From Notolepis coatsorum (Eukaryota; Chordata; Actinopteri; Aulopiformes; Paralepididae): a DNA stretch of 64,000 nt. The notes under the pieces are model-generated. The model did not search any database. It was not told the DNA's origin and worked only from the letters and a program-made list of their open reading frames with translations. The stretch covers positions 157,242,915 through 157,306,914 of the forward strand of contig OZ020585.1 in assembly GCA_963971535.1 (NCBI GenBank), in the 5' to 3' direction. Made by a program: the position numbers and the translations under genes. This document shows, one piece after another, positions 1-10,838 of this stretch (position 1 is its first letter; each line of letters opens with the position of its first letter).

Positions 1-1926
1 GGCTGCTGATGGAGGCGCAGTGTTCAGGGTAACAGAGCATGAGGTGAGGCGGACCTTTAAAAAAGTGAATATCAGGAAGGCAGCAGGTCCGGACGGCATC
101 CCCGGCCGCGTCCTAAAAGTCTGTGCCGACCAACTGGCCCCAGTATTCACTGACATATTTAACCTGTCCTTAGAACAGGCTGTCATCCCCACCTGCCTGA
201 AGAAGTCCACTATTATCCCTGTACCCAAAAAATCCAAGCCTGCTTGCCTCAACGACTACCGCCCTGTAGCTCTCACCTCCATAGCCATGAAGTGCTTTGA
301 GAAGCTAGTAAAGGGCTACATCTGCTCCTCCCTCCCCATCAACATGGACCCCCTGCAATTTGCATACCGCCCCAACAGGTCCATGGAGGACGCCATATCC
401 CATGTGCTGCACACAGCAGCATCACACCTGGACAAGAGGCAGGGGAACTATGTGAGAATGCTATTCATCGACTACAGCTCGGCATTCAATACCATAGTCC
501 CCTCCATACTCATAGCCAAGCTCAGGGACCTGGGCTTGGGCTATGACCTCTGCCAGTGGGTCTTGGACTTCCTGACTGGCAGACCCCAGGTGGTGAGAGC
601 AGGCAACTGCACCTCCTCATCCATCACCCTCAACATAGGGGCCCCCCAGGGCTGTGTTCTGAGTCCCCTCCTCTACTCCCTGTACACACACGACTGTGTG
701 GCTCAGCGGAGTAGCAATACAATCGTCAAATTTGCTGACGACACAGTGGTGGTGGGCCTGATCTCTGCCAACGACGAGAGGGCCTACCTGGAAGAGGTCA
801 AGGTCCTGGCGGGATGGTGCCAGGAAAACAGCCTCTCCCTGAACGTCAGCAAAACAAAGGAGATGATTGTGGACTTCAGGAGGTCGGGGGTCAAGGACTA
901 CAGCCCCCTCAGCATCGACGGGGCACCGGTTGAGAGAGTCAACAGCTTCAAGTACCTCGGAGCCTACATATCCGAGGACTTGACATGGACCACACACATT
1001 AACAGTGTGGTGAAGAAGGCACGACAACGCCTCTACTTCCTCAGGCGCCTAAGGAAGTTCCAAGTCAGCCAGAAGATCCTTAAGAACTTCTACTCATGTA
1101 CAATAGAGAGCATCTTGACCGGCAACATCACCTCCTGGTTTGGGAATAGCACTGCAAAAGACCAAAGCAGACTACAAAGAGTGACACGTTCAGCCGAACG
1201 CACAATTGGAGGGGGGCTCCCCACCCTCCAGAACATTTACTACAAGCGTTGCAAGGGCAAGGCTAAGAGAATCATTAAAGACTCCAGTCACCCGAACAAC
1301 TGCCTCTTCGAACTGCTGCGGTCAGGCAAGCGATACAGGAGTCTCAAGGCGAGCACAGAAAGACTCAGAAGTAGCTTCTATCCCCAGGCCATCAGGCTGC
1401 TAAACGAACAATGAATGAACACTACACAACAACAACCACCAAACGCACATAGCACACACATCCACACGCACACACCCACTTTAAACAAACACACTGTAGC
1501 ACCCACTCCACACACTTTATAGCACACACCCACTTTAAACAAACACACTGTAGCACCCACTCCCCACACTTTATATTTATGGATGAAGGATTGCACTACA
1601 ACTCGTACACCTTACTGTAAATTGTACCTAAAATTGTACCTCATCCCATTTCTGCTTTGCACTAGATAGTACTGTACATTAGTACACTGCATAGTATTGT
1701 GTATTGTATATTATATGGTAACTCAGAACATTGTACATATGTCTATACCGAACACTGTGACCTCATTTTCTTCTTCTAAATTCATGCTATATTATGTTAT
1801 TATGTTATTTGATACTATCTTGTCTAGCACAGTCTCTGGAGCGTAACAGTAAGAAGCATTTTGTATGAAAGTATTCTGTACTTCTGTATGACAACTATTA
1901 AAGAACTTGAACTTGAACTTGAACAA
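1..1926 (+). mobile_element. CR1/L2/Rex1-type LINE, 3' part (copy 1)
   Basis: The element is cut by the left window edge. It has a reverse-transcriptase ORF to 1414 and about 500 bp of 3' UTR, and it ends in a short tandem tail of TTGAAC units (about 1906-1926). Tails made of short tandem repeats, not poly-A, are typical of the CR1/L2 group. The UTR contains an imperfect direct repeat of about 57 bp (1476-1575). A diverged relative lies at 2915-4492 with a different tail (TTGAC units). The clade name within CR1/L2/Rex1 is inferred. Confidence 0.85.
2..1414 (+). CDS. LINE reverse transcriptase, C-terminal part of ORF2 (partial at left edge)
   Basis: This is the polymerase of a non-LTR retrotransposon, which copies element RNA at a nicked target. 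The frame is open from base 2, so the true start lies left of the window. RT motifs appear in order: AAGPDGIP near the start, [10 protein letters not shown] (about 253-282), [10 protein letters not shown] (about 466-495), [12 protein letters not shown] (about 640-675), the catalytic FADD (731-742) and KYLGAYIS (about 951-974). A basic C-terminal region follows. The upstream endonuclease is not in the window. There is no internal stop over about 470 codons, so this copy is younger than its neighbour at 2915-4492. Its host genes, if any, are unrelated; it sits among other repeats. Confidence 0.85.
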   Translation, partial: AADGGAVFRVTEHEVRRTFKKVNIRKAAGPDGIPGRVLKVCADQLAPVFTDIFNLSLEQAVIPTCLKKSTIIPVPKKSKPACLNDYRPVALTSIAMKCFEKLVKGYICSSLPINMDPLQFAYRPNRSMEDAISHVLHTAASHLDKRQGNYVRMLFIDYSSAFNTIVPSILIAKLRDLGLGYDLCQWVLDFLTGRPQVVRAGNCTSSSITLNIGAPQGCVLSPLLYSLYTHDCVAQRSSNTIVKFADDTVVVGLISANDERAYLEEVKVLAGWCQENSLSLNVSKTKEMIVDFRRSGVKDYSPLSIDGAPVERVNSFKYLGAYISEDLTWTTHINSVVKKARQRLYFLRRLRKFQVSQKILKNFYSCTIESILTGNITSWFGNSTAKDQSRLQRVTRSAERTIGGGLPTLQNIYYKRCKGKAKRIIKDSSHPNNCLFELLRSGKRYRSLKASTERLRSSFYPQAIRLLNEQ

Positions 1927-2914
1927 CTTCAAGCTAAAATGCCTCACATACAAAACGAAATAAAATATAGAGCCATGGCTGTGTCCCAAGTTTAACACAA
2001 TTGAACTATAATAAAGTATTTGTTAACACTAGTTACAACAATGCTTATGTAACTATTAAAAACGTACATTTTAATCACGAAACAAAATGGCAGACTAACG
2101 TTAGCTAGCATGCTAGCTAGCTAACGTTAGTAGCTGTAATAATATGCAATACTATTTGCTAAAACAAGCTCCAAACTATTTGCCACGGCACAGAGATAAC
2201 ATTTAGTCAAACGATAACAGCCCCGGGATCATACTATTCCCATAAGAACTCACTTACCAGTTAACTAGTATACTATCTAGCATGCTAGCTAATAATGCTA
2301 ACAATGCTAACAAGCTTCGTTCTGCACTGTAGCCTACTAGTTGCCACCACGGTAATAATTCACAAAGTAGCATGTAGTCAAACGATGACAGCAAGATTAT
2401 GGTATGTGAATGGCATAATACATTATATTGTCAATGACTTACCAAGGAGTTTGGCTCAGACTATTTGTCAAGCCAGTCAGTGAAGACACCATCGCGCCAA
2501 GTTACGTTTGAATACCTCAAGTCCCGTGAGATCTTCTAGGTCTCGCAAGTTGCTTAGGACTATACCCTCTCGAAGGGGAGGGGAGGGGGAGGAGGGGAGG
2601 AGGGGAGGGGGAATCTATACTAAATTGATTCAACGACAGTTTTTCAAATGTTGAAATGGTATCTGTAATTAAATATTGAATCAACATAGCTTTTTCAACC
2701 TCAACCAAAAATAACCAATCTGACTGTACATTGGAGGTGGTTGGGTGGGTGGGGTGGGGGGGTTGGGTAGGAGGGGTGGGTGGGGGACACTGTACAACTG
2801 TACATAAATATTACAGTGACAGTCCAGCTGAGTTAATGGATGGAGGGGGGGGGGGGGGGCGTTGACTTGCAACGGATGGACTATAGTGCAGCAATGCAAG
2901 TTCAATTCACAGTT
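1927..2914. other. non-coding spacer with palindrome and G-rich tracts
   Basis: No gene is seen. A near-perfect palindrome built on TTAGCTAGC/GCTAGCTAA lies at 2096-2131. A purine tract of G3-5A units lies at 2573-2613. The segment 2726-2790 (starting TGTACATTGGAGG, then G-rich) resembles the inverse of 7500-7575 and the segment 63097-63122, so it is probably a fragment of the LINE with AATC tails. A G-run lies at about 2846-2859. Confidence 0.5.
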
Positions 2915-4492
2915 ATTACTACAGACCGGTGGCACTCTGTGGTCATGAAATGTTTCGAGAGGCTGGTCAAGGACCACATTTGTGCCTCCCTCCCCAGTGA
3001 TATGGACCCTATGCAATTTGCATACAGGACAAACAGGTCCACTGACGACGCGGTCTCCCAGGTACTGCACAGCACCCTCTCTCACCTTGACCGTCAGAAG
3101 GGGGGCTATGTGAGACTGTTGTTCATACAGCTCAGCGTTCAACACCATAGTCCCCACCAGACTGGTGGACAAGCTGATCGAGCTGGGTCTGAGCTCCGCC
3201 CTGAGCGCCTGGGTACTGGACTTTCTGAGTGAAAGACCCCAGGCGGTCAGGGTGGGGGGTCAGACCTCCAACACCATCACCCTGAGCATTGGGTCCCCCC
3301 AGGGCTGTGTTCTGAGCGCCCTGCTGTACTCACTCTACACACACGATTGTGTGGCCAAGTTCAGCTCCAACTCCATAGTGAAGTTCGCAGACGACACAGT
3401 GGTGGTGGGGCTGATCTCGGACAACGACGAGAAGGCCTACCGGGAGGAGGTTGAGGTACTGGAACGCTGGTGCCAGGACAACAGCCTGCTCCTGAACATT
3501 GGTAAAACCAAGGAGCTGATCGTGGATTATAGGAGAGGACAGCAGGAGACACACACACCACTGATGATTAACGGGGCTACCGTGGACAGGGTGAGCAGCT
3601 TTAAGTACCTGGGGGTCCACATCTCAGAGGATCTGACATGGTCAACACACATAGACACAGTAGTAAAGAAGGCAAAACAGCGCCTCTACCACCTGAGACA
3701 GTTAAGGAAGTTCAGAGTATCGGGGAAGATACTCCAGTCCTTCTACTCAGGAGCTGTAGAGAGCATCTTGACTGGAAACATCACTGCCTGGTATGGAAAC
3801 AGCACGGCACAGGACAAGAAGGCCCTACAGAGAGTGGTGCGCTCAGCCGAGCGTATATTGCACTACCTCCCCTGCAGGTTCTATACAACAAGAGGTGCAA
3901 ATCCAGAGCCTGCAGAATAATGAAAGACCCCCACCACCCCAATAACAGCCTGTTTCAGCTGCTGAGGTCAGGCAGACGCCTGCGAACCCCAGCTACTAGG
4001 ACAGAGAGGCTTAGGCTCAGCTTCTTCCCCCATGTAGGCCATCAGAGTCTTGAACAATGAACATTGAGTACCACAGAACACTGAACTATCCACACATAAG
4101 CACACATGAGCACACACACGACACGCACGATGTGCACGCTCACACACGAGCAGCCACTTTGACACTTTAACATGAGCGGGCACACACTCATGCCGCACAC
4201 ACCCACACTTATTGCCAAAAGGAAAGGCCACTTTAAACTAGTATTAGCAACAGTAACAGTGTATTGCACTACCAAAGCTACCAGCATCTCCTATATACTC
4301 TGTAAATAACTATGTACAAATGCCGAGATGTCACACCATGTTGCCTGTTACCTGTTATTGCACAATGTTTTTTGTATTGGATTCTATTATATGTTGTACC
4401 ACTGTATTGCACATCGTTGCGGGCAAGACCACCCGCATTTCATTGTATACTCGTATGCCGTGACAAATAAAACTCTTGACTTGACTTGACTT
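2915..4492 (+). pseudogene. LINE copy 2 (CR1/L2/Rex1-type), frameshifted reverse transcriptase
   Basis: The segment is homologous to copy 1 along its RT and 3' UTR but spread over three frames. It runs from the YRPVAL motif region (about 2918) through MKCFERLVKDHI, a frameshift near 3128, [33 protein letters not shown] with the catalytic FADD, KYLGVHIS, a further frame change near 3870, and a stop at about 4060. The 3' UTR ends in TTGAC repeats at 4472-4491, preceded by AATAAA. It is 5' truncated, as is usual for LINEs. The frame breaks make it inactive. Confidence 0.85.
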
Positions 4493-4551
4493 ATTGTTGT
4501 AATGGAGAAGTGCAGGAGTTTATGTCACGGGGGTTGGGGACGGGGTGTGCG

Positions 4552-4554
<3 letters not shown>

Positions 4555-4616
<62 letters not shown>
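4555..4616. repeat. (GT)n microsatellite
   Basis: About 31 uninterrupted GT dinucleotides. Confidence 0.98.
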
Positions 4617-4617
<1 letters not shown>

Positions 4618-5059
4618 CTGTATGTGAATGAGTTCCAAGGCCTCGGCAGAACGGCATGCTCAAATCAGCCATTTCCCCCTCTGATAAGCATCTTCCCAGA
4701 TCTCCTATAAGAAGGGAGAGAGGAAAGAAAGAGACGTTCTGGCAGTGGCGTCTCTGCTACAGGCTCCCTTCTTCATTCCAAGGCCTCTCGTCCTTCACCA
4801 TCCGTGACCCGTGGGTTTGAGAAACGTCTCATGTAAATTGACAAAGTGAGTCATTAAATTCAGGCTGGGTTGACACGAGGACAGAAAGTCTGACGTTTCA
4901 ACCCGACGTGCATCACTGTGTGACAAGACTCGAGGTGTTTTTCGTGAGGCTTACTGGAACACTCCGAAAATATGTTTATTTGCCATCTTCCCCAGAGTCA
5001 AACTAGAAGATGGATATCAATTTCATCTCTGTGCGTCAGAGTTAATTTTTTTACAGAGC
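4617..5059. other. non-coding spacer, partly a dispersed teleost repeat
   Basis: 4617-4945 looks single-copy within the window, and I see no gene. 4950-5040 (TTATTTGCCATCTTCCCC, then GTGCGTCAGAG) resembles the repeat at 34890-35120, which has the same order of motifs. Confidence 0.4.
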
Positions 5060-5692
5060 GCTAGCTGCTCCCTACTTCCAGTCCTTGTGCTAAACTATAG
5101 GCTAGTTGCTTGCTTCCAGTCCTTGTGCTAAGCTATAGGCTAGCTGGTCCCTATACTGCTTCCAGCCCTTGTGCTAAGCTATAGCTAGCTGCTCCCTACT
5201 GCTTCCAGCCCTTGTGCTAAGCTATATAGCTAGCTGCTCCCTACTGCTTCCAGCCCTTGTGCTAAGCTATAGGCTAGCTGGTCCCCATACTGCTTCCAGC
5301 CCTTGTGCTAAGCTATAGCTAGCTGTTCCCTACTGCTTCCAGCCCTTGTGCTAAGCTATATAGCTAGCTGCTCCCTACTGCTTCCAGCCCTTGTGCTAAG
5401 CTAAAGGCTAGCTGGTCCCTATACTGCTTCCAGCCCTTGTGCTAAGCTATAGCTAGCTGGTCCCTATACTGCTTCCAGCCCTTGTGCTAAGCTATAGCTA
5501 GCTGCTCCCTACTGCTTCCAGCCCTTGTGCTAAGCTATATAGCTAGCTGCTCCCTACTGCTTCCAGCCCTTGTGCTAAGCTATAGGCTAGCTGGTCCCTA
5601 TACTGCTTCCAGCCCTTGTGCTAAGCTATAGCTAGCTGCTCCCTACTGCTTCCAGCCCTTGTGCTAAGCTATATAGCTAGCTGCTCCCTGAC
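5060..5692. repeat. about 44-bp minisatellite, 14 units
   Basis: The core TTCCAGCCCTTGTGCTAAGC occurs 14 times at spacings of about 38-50 bp, joined by variants of TATAGCTAGCTGCTCCCTAC. Units with GGTCCCTATACTG and units with GCTCCCTACTG alternate in a partly regular order, suggesting higher-order duplication. The array ends abruptly against the LINE fragment at 5700. Confidence 0.95.
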
Positions 5693-5699
5693 ACATGCC

Positions 5700-6885
5700 T
5701 CCTCTATTTGAACGACCACATCAAACAAGAGGTGGACGCGGGCAAATACTGCGGCATGGTCATGCTGGACCTACAAAAGGCCTTCGATACTGTCAATCAC
5801 TCCATTCTGATTGACAAGCTAAAAGCAATTGGTTTTGATAGCTTATCAGTTAGCTGGATGCAATCCTACCTGGAGGGGAGAGAACAGATGGTAGAGGTAA
5901 ACGGTACTCTATCCCCCCCCTCACAGTGAGCTGTGGTGTTCCACAAGGAAGCATACTAGGACCGCTACTCTTCCTAATTTATGCAAATGACATGTCGTCA
6001 GCCTGTGACTGCAACTTGTTCCTGTTTGCGGACGACTCAGCCCTGCTGGTCTCTGACAAGAACAAGTTGCAGGTTGAAAAAACCCTCAGCTTGGAACTAG
6101 GCAAAATCTGCATATGGCTCGCTGATAACAAACTATCATTACACATGGGCAAAACAGAGTCCATTCTCTTCGGTTCAAATAACAAACTCAGCAAGACCGA
6201 CGGCTTCTCAGTTGCAGTGGGTGACAATATTGTCACAAGGAAAGACGAAATTACCTACCTGGGTTCCATCCTAGAGGCAAATCTTTCCTGTGACAAAATG
6301 GCATCCAATGTAATAAAAAAAGTCAACCAACGAACTAGATTCTTGTACCGGATCTCCTCTCAAGAAACAAGAATACCCTGAAGACTCTGGCAGGAGCACT
6401 CATTCAAGGGTACTACGACTATGCGTGCACCTCATGGTACCAAAGCACCTCATAGGCGCTTAAAACTAAATTACAAACATCACAAAACAAACTGGTCAGA
6501 CTACTACTTGACCTTACCCCCAGAACCCACCTCACCCCTGCCCACTTTGACAACATAGGATGGCTTAGAGTAGACGACAGAGTACAGCAACTTGCAATGG
6601 GCCTGGTCTACAAGATACACTATACGACTAAGGTACCCATGTACATGTCAAAATACTTCCCAAAGGTCAGTGAATACCACAACCACTACACCAGAGGAAG
6701 CTCAACAAATCATGTTAAACCCAGATTCGGCTCAAACAATGGACTAAACACGTTTAGCAATTATGCCACATCAATGTGGAACGCCCTACCCAAAGCTGTA
6801 AAGGAATGTGAATCACTACCCACTTTCAAAAACACCCTCAAAGAACACCTATACGGGATACTGCAATTCGAAACATGGCCCCTAC
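5700..6885 (+). pseudogene. LINE copy 3, RT to C-terminus, with frame breaks
   Basis: This is a different LINE lineage from copies 1 and 2. It reads LDLQKAFDTVNHSIL (about 5766-5810), SCGVPQGSILGPLLFLIYAND after a frame change at about 5926, then FADDSALLVS with the catalytic FADD (about 6026-6055), LADNKLSLHMGKTE, and a stop at 6381. Further C-terminal sequence continues in frame after it, including MWNALPKAVKE (about 6775-6805). The fragment begins inside the RT, so it is 5' truncated. It is followed at 6886 by an L2 3' end in the opposite strand. The clade (L2-, Nimb- or Jockey-like) is not resolved by eye. Confidence 0.8.
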
Positions 6886-7478
6886 AAATTTACATTTACA
6901 TTTAGTCATTTAGCTGACGCTTTTATCCAAAGCGACTTACATGTTCTGTACGACAAGCCATCAGGAAGGGCACAAGCTGAGCAACAATGTTCATCAAAGT
7001 GTTGAGTGCTGGTTAGTTTATTAGGACAAGTGCATGACAGTACGGTTAGTTAGGGTTAGATTATTTTTTTTTTTATTCAGATAATGGTTGAAGAAGTGCG
7101 TCTTTAGTCAAGGGCAAAATATTGGACGTGTTTCGGCTGTCCTAACTGGGGTGGGTATAGTTCATTCCACCATTGTGGGGCAAGGACTGAGAATAGGCGA
7201 CTTCTCTTTGATGACCCTCCCGGAGCTTGGATAGGAGTAGGTCTGAGGCGGCCAGAAGATGCAGAGCGTAGGGGTCTTGAGGGTGTGTAGTTAGAAACCA
7301 TTGACCGGAGGTAGGCGGGAGCGGTTCCCTTTGCCGCACGGTATGCTAGGTCGAGGGCCTTGAAGCGGATTCGTGCAGCAATGGGGAGCCAGTGCAGGTC
7401 CCTAAGAAGTGGGGTGACATGGGCCGACTTCGGTAGGTTTGAGATCAGGCGGGCCGCTGCGTTCTGAATGAGTTGAAA
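6886..7478 (-). mobile_element. L2-type LINE 3' end (family with ATGTAA tail), copy 1
   Basis: On the minus strand this matches the LINE 3' region at 37420-38062. It covers the end of ORF2 (APQWWNEL and the SKRSRLFS stretch, with one frame break), the 3' UTR, the terminal hairpin-like segment GCTTTTATCCAAAGCGACTT (as its complement) and a tandem tail (TTACAT on the + strand, 6889-6906). It is 5' truncated at about 7478, where its inverse of CAACTCATTCAGAAT stops. The same family supplies copies at 12678-13025 and 37420-38062 and the tail of the SINE at 41112. Confidence 0.85.
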
Positions 7479-7879
7479 AATGTCCTAACCCAGCTGTCCC
7501 CCCCCCCCCTGCCCAACCCCCACCTCCAATGTACAGCCCCCCCCCCCCCCCCCCCCCCCCACCCAACCCCACCCCACCTACCCAACCAATGTATACAGTT
7601 TCTACATCAAATGTATATACACTCTTTTTCTGGACACTTTTTGTATCACAAACAGTACTGTATTTGCAAATCTGGTATGTCATAAATGTATAGATGTAGC
7701 AGTACTGTCTTTCTGTAAGTCGTGTATATGATGAATTGAAAATGGGGGACCCTGATGTAAACAAGACGAAAGTCTTTCTCTGGTCTGCATCCCCTTAACA
7801 ATCGTATGTATTGAGCTGTACTGCACTGTACCCATTCTGCAATCTGTTAATAAACTTTTAAATCAATCAATCAATCAAT
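7479..7879 (+). mobile_element. LINE 3' end with (AATC)n tail
   Basis: The 3' UTR ends in AATAAACTTTTAAATCAATCAATC at about 7850-7879 (split here: AATAAACTTTTA then AATC units). C-rich runs lie at 7500-7560. The identical family is found inverted at 51060-51242 plus 63004-63120, where it is split by the CACTA-like element, so this copy serves as the empty-site reference: its GATGTATAG... sequence, inverted, reads GCTACATCTATACATTTATG across the B insertion point. Confidence 0.75.
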
Positions 7880-8916
7880 CACATTATAATTACATTGTCA
7901 TTTAGCTACCGGCAAAAGACACTGATACCTATGCAAGCTGGCCTCGTTCTGCGCATGCATGGGAGGTTCTATATAAATCTTCATCACACAGAGATAAAAC
8001 CTTTTCCGCCCTGAAAAGCAGGAACTTCGAAGCGTGAGGCCACAGCAGCAAGACCCAGTAAGACATTTATATTAAGTCATGGTTTTCAAATAGTCATTAT
8101 ATAATAGAAATCTGCGACTGTCGTCTTGTCTTAAAATGTACATTTCCACGTATTTTACCGTAACACTAATATATGCTAGCGTTCATGTTTGTTCGTGCAA
8201 AGCAGCTAAATTATCAACACGTGGAGCAATGAATGTGTTCATGCACACATGTACGAATTAAGAATGGGAAATTCAGAAATAAGAAGTATACACTTGGTAG
8301 AATTCAATATGAACAAAATGCTGCATTATATTCGAAAATCATTTAAGGTGTATTCGTGCACACGTGTCCCGCATGTCTTTGGAAAGACCAGATTACTTAT
8401 TTGGCATGAAAAAGTTCTCTGCAGCAGTATATGACAGCAGTCATAGAGTGTATATTTTCAGCAATACGTTTGTTTAGGTTAAGGTTATAACCAAGTGTTA
8501 TGAGATTTTATCTTTTTTTAAATGTGATAATATTTCCACAGAGGTTGTTACAGGATCTCACTGCCACCTAGTGGTAGCCTATGTACATGTATGTACCACG
8601 TGGATGGTGTGCAGGTTAGACACTGATGTTACGAGACCGCCGCCATCTTATGAGTGAAAACAAACACATTTCTACCATCAAATGTATGCGTTGAGCTCCG
8701 TTTTTATTACATGTTTTATCACATTCTTGTTCGTTTCATAACATTTTCATATGATTTGTTTTGAAAATATTGAGGCCAACATGGCATTTCACTATTTCGA
8801 AAGCCTTTCTAGGCGAGATATGCGTCAAATAAGCTTGCCCTGATTGACTTGTCCAGACATGGCCATCTCTCGAAGACCCAAATTGAAGCTGCTGTGTTAC
8901 GTTTTGTACTAATAAC
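7880..8916. other. non-coding upstream of locus A; possible promoter
   Basis: No ORF is supported. A TATATAAA motif at 7970-7977 is followed about 100 bp later by a possible splice donor (CCCAGTAAGAC, about 8054-8064). This could be a promoter and 5' exon for the transposase at 10839, but that is inference. The rest is AT-rich. Confidence 0.25.
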
Positions 8917-10395
8917 AAACATTGCATATAAATGATACATGGGACACTGACAGATTTGTAACATATTTCACTGTAAAAAAAATATTATATTTCACAGTAA
9001 ATATGCCGGACATTTACCGTTTTCTTGCAGCTTTTTTTCTTACAGTTAGAAAAAAAAGCTGCAAGAAAACGGTAAATGTCTGGCATCAATGGTTGCCAAA
9101 TACTTACTGTCAAATTACAGTAAAATCAAATACATTTACAGATTACAACCTTTATTTAATGGTTAATATTTAGATAAAAGGTCATTTACTGTATTTGTAT
9201 GGCATTTACACTTAAAGTAGAAAAACAAAAGTAATCTGTAAAATAATACAGTGAATTTCCCATGAAAAAACATTAATTTTTTACAGTGTAGGCTATCATT
9301 TTCTAAAAAAAAATCCAATCTAGAAACACCGGTTAACAATATATTTCCAGGGGGTGCATGATAGTATCCGCTTTCCTACTCAACTAATGGGTAGAAATGT
9401 GATTAATTTGTATTGACAGCACAAATTTGCATAGGCCACTTACATAGAAACATGTGATCACTCTAGGGATAGTGTTATTGTGATCTTTGACCCTCGAAAC
9501 ATGAGTCTAGACACCTCATTAATTCAGTTATCTGCAATATTGGCTGAGATATATTAAACAGATTTGTTTGCGTTTTTTTGATAATAATGTCCTTAATTTG
9601 CATATAAATGATACATGGGACACTCTGACAACTTCTTAACATAGCCTATAATTTTTTTCAAATCTAGAAACACCGGTTAACAATATATTTCCAGGGGGTG
9701 CATGATAGTATCCGCTTTCCTACTCAACTAATGGGTAGAAATGTGATTAATTTGTATTGACGGCACACATTTGCATAGGCCACTTACATAGAAACATGTG
9801 ATCACTCTAGGGATAGTGTTATTGTGATCTTTGACCCTCGAAACATGAGTCTAGACACCTCATTGGTTCAGTTATCTGCAATATTGGCTGAGATATATTA
9901 AACAGATTTGTTTGCGGTTTTTTGATAATCATGTCCTTAATTTGCATATAAATGATACATGGGACACTCTGACAACTTGTTAACATAGCCTATAATTTTT
10001 TTCAAATCTAGAAACACTGGTTAACAATATATTTCCAGGGGGTGCATGATAGTATCCGCTTTCCTACTCAACTAATGGGTAGAAATGTGATTAATTTGTA
10101 TTGACGGCACAAATTTGCATAGGCCACTTACATAGAAACATGTGATCACTCTAGGGATAGTGTTATTGTGATCTTTGACCCTCGAAACATGAGTCTAGAC
10201 ACCTCATTGGTTCAGTTATCTGCAATATTGGCTGAGATATATTAAACAGATTTGTTTGCGGTTTTTTGATAATCATGTCCTTAATTTGCATATAAATGAT
10301 ACATGGGACACTCTGACAACTTGTTAACATAACTATAATTTTTTTCAAATCTACAAAGTCTGGTTAGAAGTATATTTCCGGGGGGTGCATGATAC
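8917..10395. repeat. 344-bp tandem repeat, three copies plus partial ends
   Basis: The motif GCATATAAATGATACATGGG recurs at 9600, 9944 and 10288, an exact 344-bp period. A partial earlier copy ends at 8924-8965, interrupted by the MITE at 8970-9287. Copies differ at only a few positions, so the expansion is recent. The function is unknown, and the array lies directly upstream of the locus A transposase. Confidence 0.95.
8970..9287. mobile_element. MITE with CACTGTAAAAA termini and internal hairpin
   Basis: The left end CACTGTAAAAAAA and the right end TTTTTTACAGTG are inverted repeats. Internally there is a long hairpin (about 9003-9083) whose arms contain GACATTTACCGTTTTCTTGC. It interrupts the tandem repeat, so it is a genuine insertion. 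The sequence 9110-9287 is related to 28420-28590, the right end of another AT-rich element. CACTG ends suggest a non-autonomous CACTA/CMC element, but no clean target duplication was established. Confidence 0.7.
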
Positions 10396-10838
10396 CCCCC
10401 TCTATCTACTAGACTAAAGATGATTAAACAGAAGGTTTTGTAGATACAGTACTGAATTCTGCTATCCGGACACATGCAATTTGAAATATGATTATAGAAT
10501 ATAAAATATCAGGCCTAAAATGGTTATGCGGTTAAAATGCGATTAATTAGATTAATTTTTTTAATTGCCTGACAGCACTAGAAATAACCTTTTTTGAAGT
10601 TTATTTGTGCTTCACTTACACTTATTTTGTCTCAACAGTTTGGATTGCAGTTCCGCTTCATCAGTTGCAACATTTAGCCTATCTGCAGATTTAGGACAGG
10701 TTAGTCCACATGTATACACAAGTTTGCTAAACACCAATACCTTACTTGTTGTCATATCCATACACATGCACACACACAGAACTTCCTGGAATTGTTAGAT
10801 GGAACATGAGATTTGAGGGAATACTTAACTTCTGAAAA
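10396..10838. other. leader region of locus A transposase
   Basis: A possible untranslated exon lies between an acceptor (TCTCAACAG, about 10638) and a donor (GGACAG then GTTAGTCC, about 10699). An AT-rich leader to the ATG at 10839 follows. There is no ORF of its own. The exon call rests on splice-site resemblance only. Confidence 0.3.

Noticed and set aside
617..1027. 136-codon frame on the minus strand opposite the first LINE
   Set aside because: It is the antisense shadow of the RT coding region; same pattern at 3330-3620. No independent protein features.
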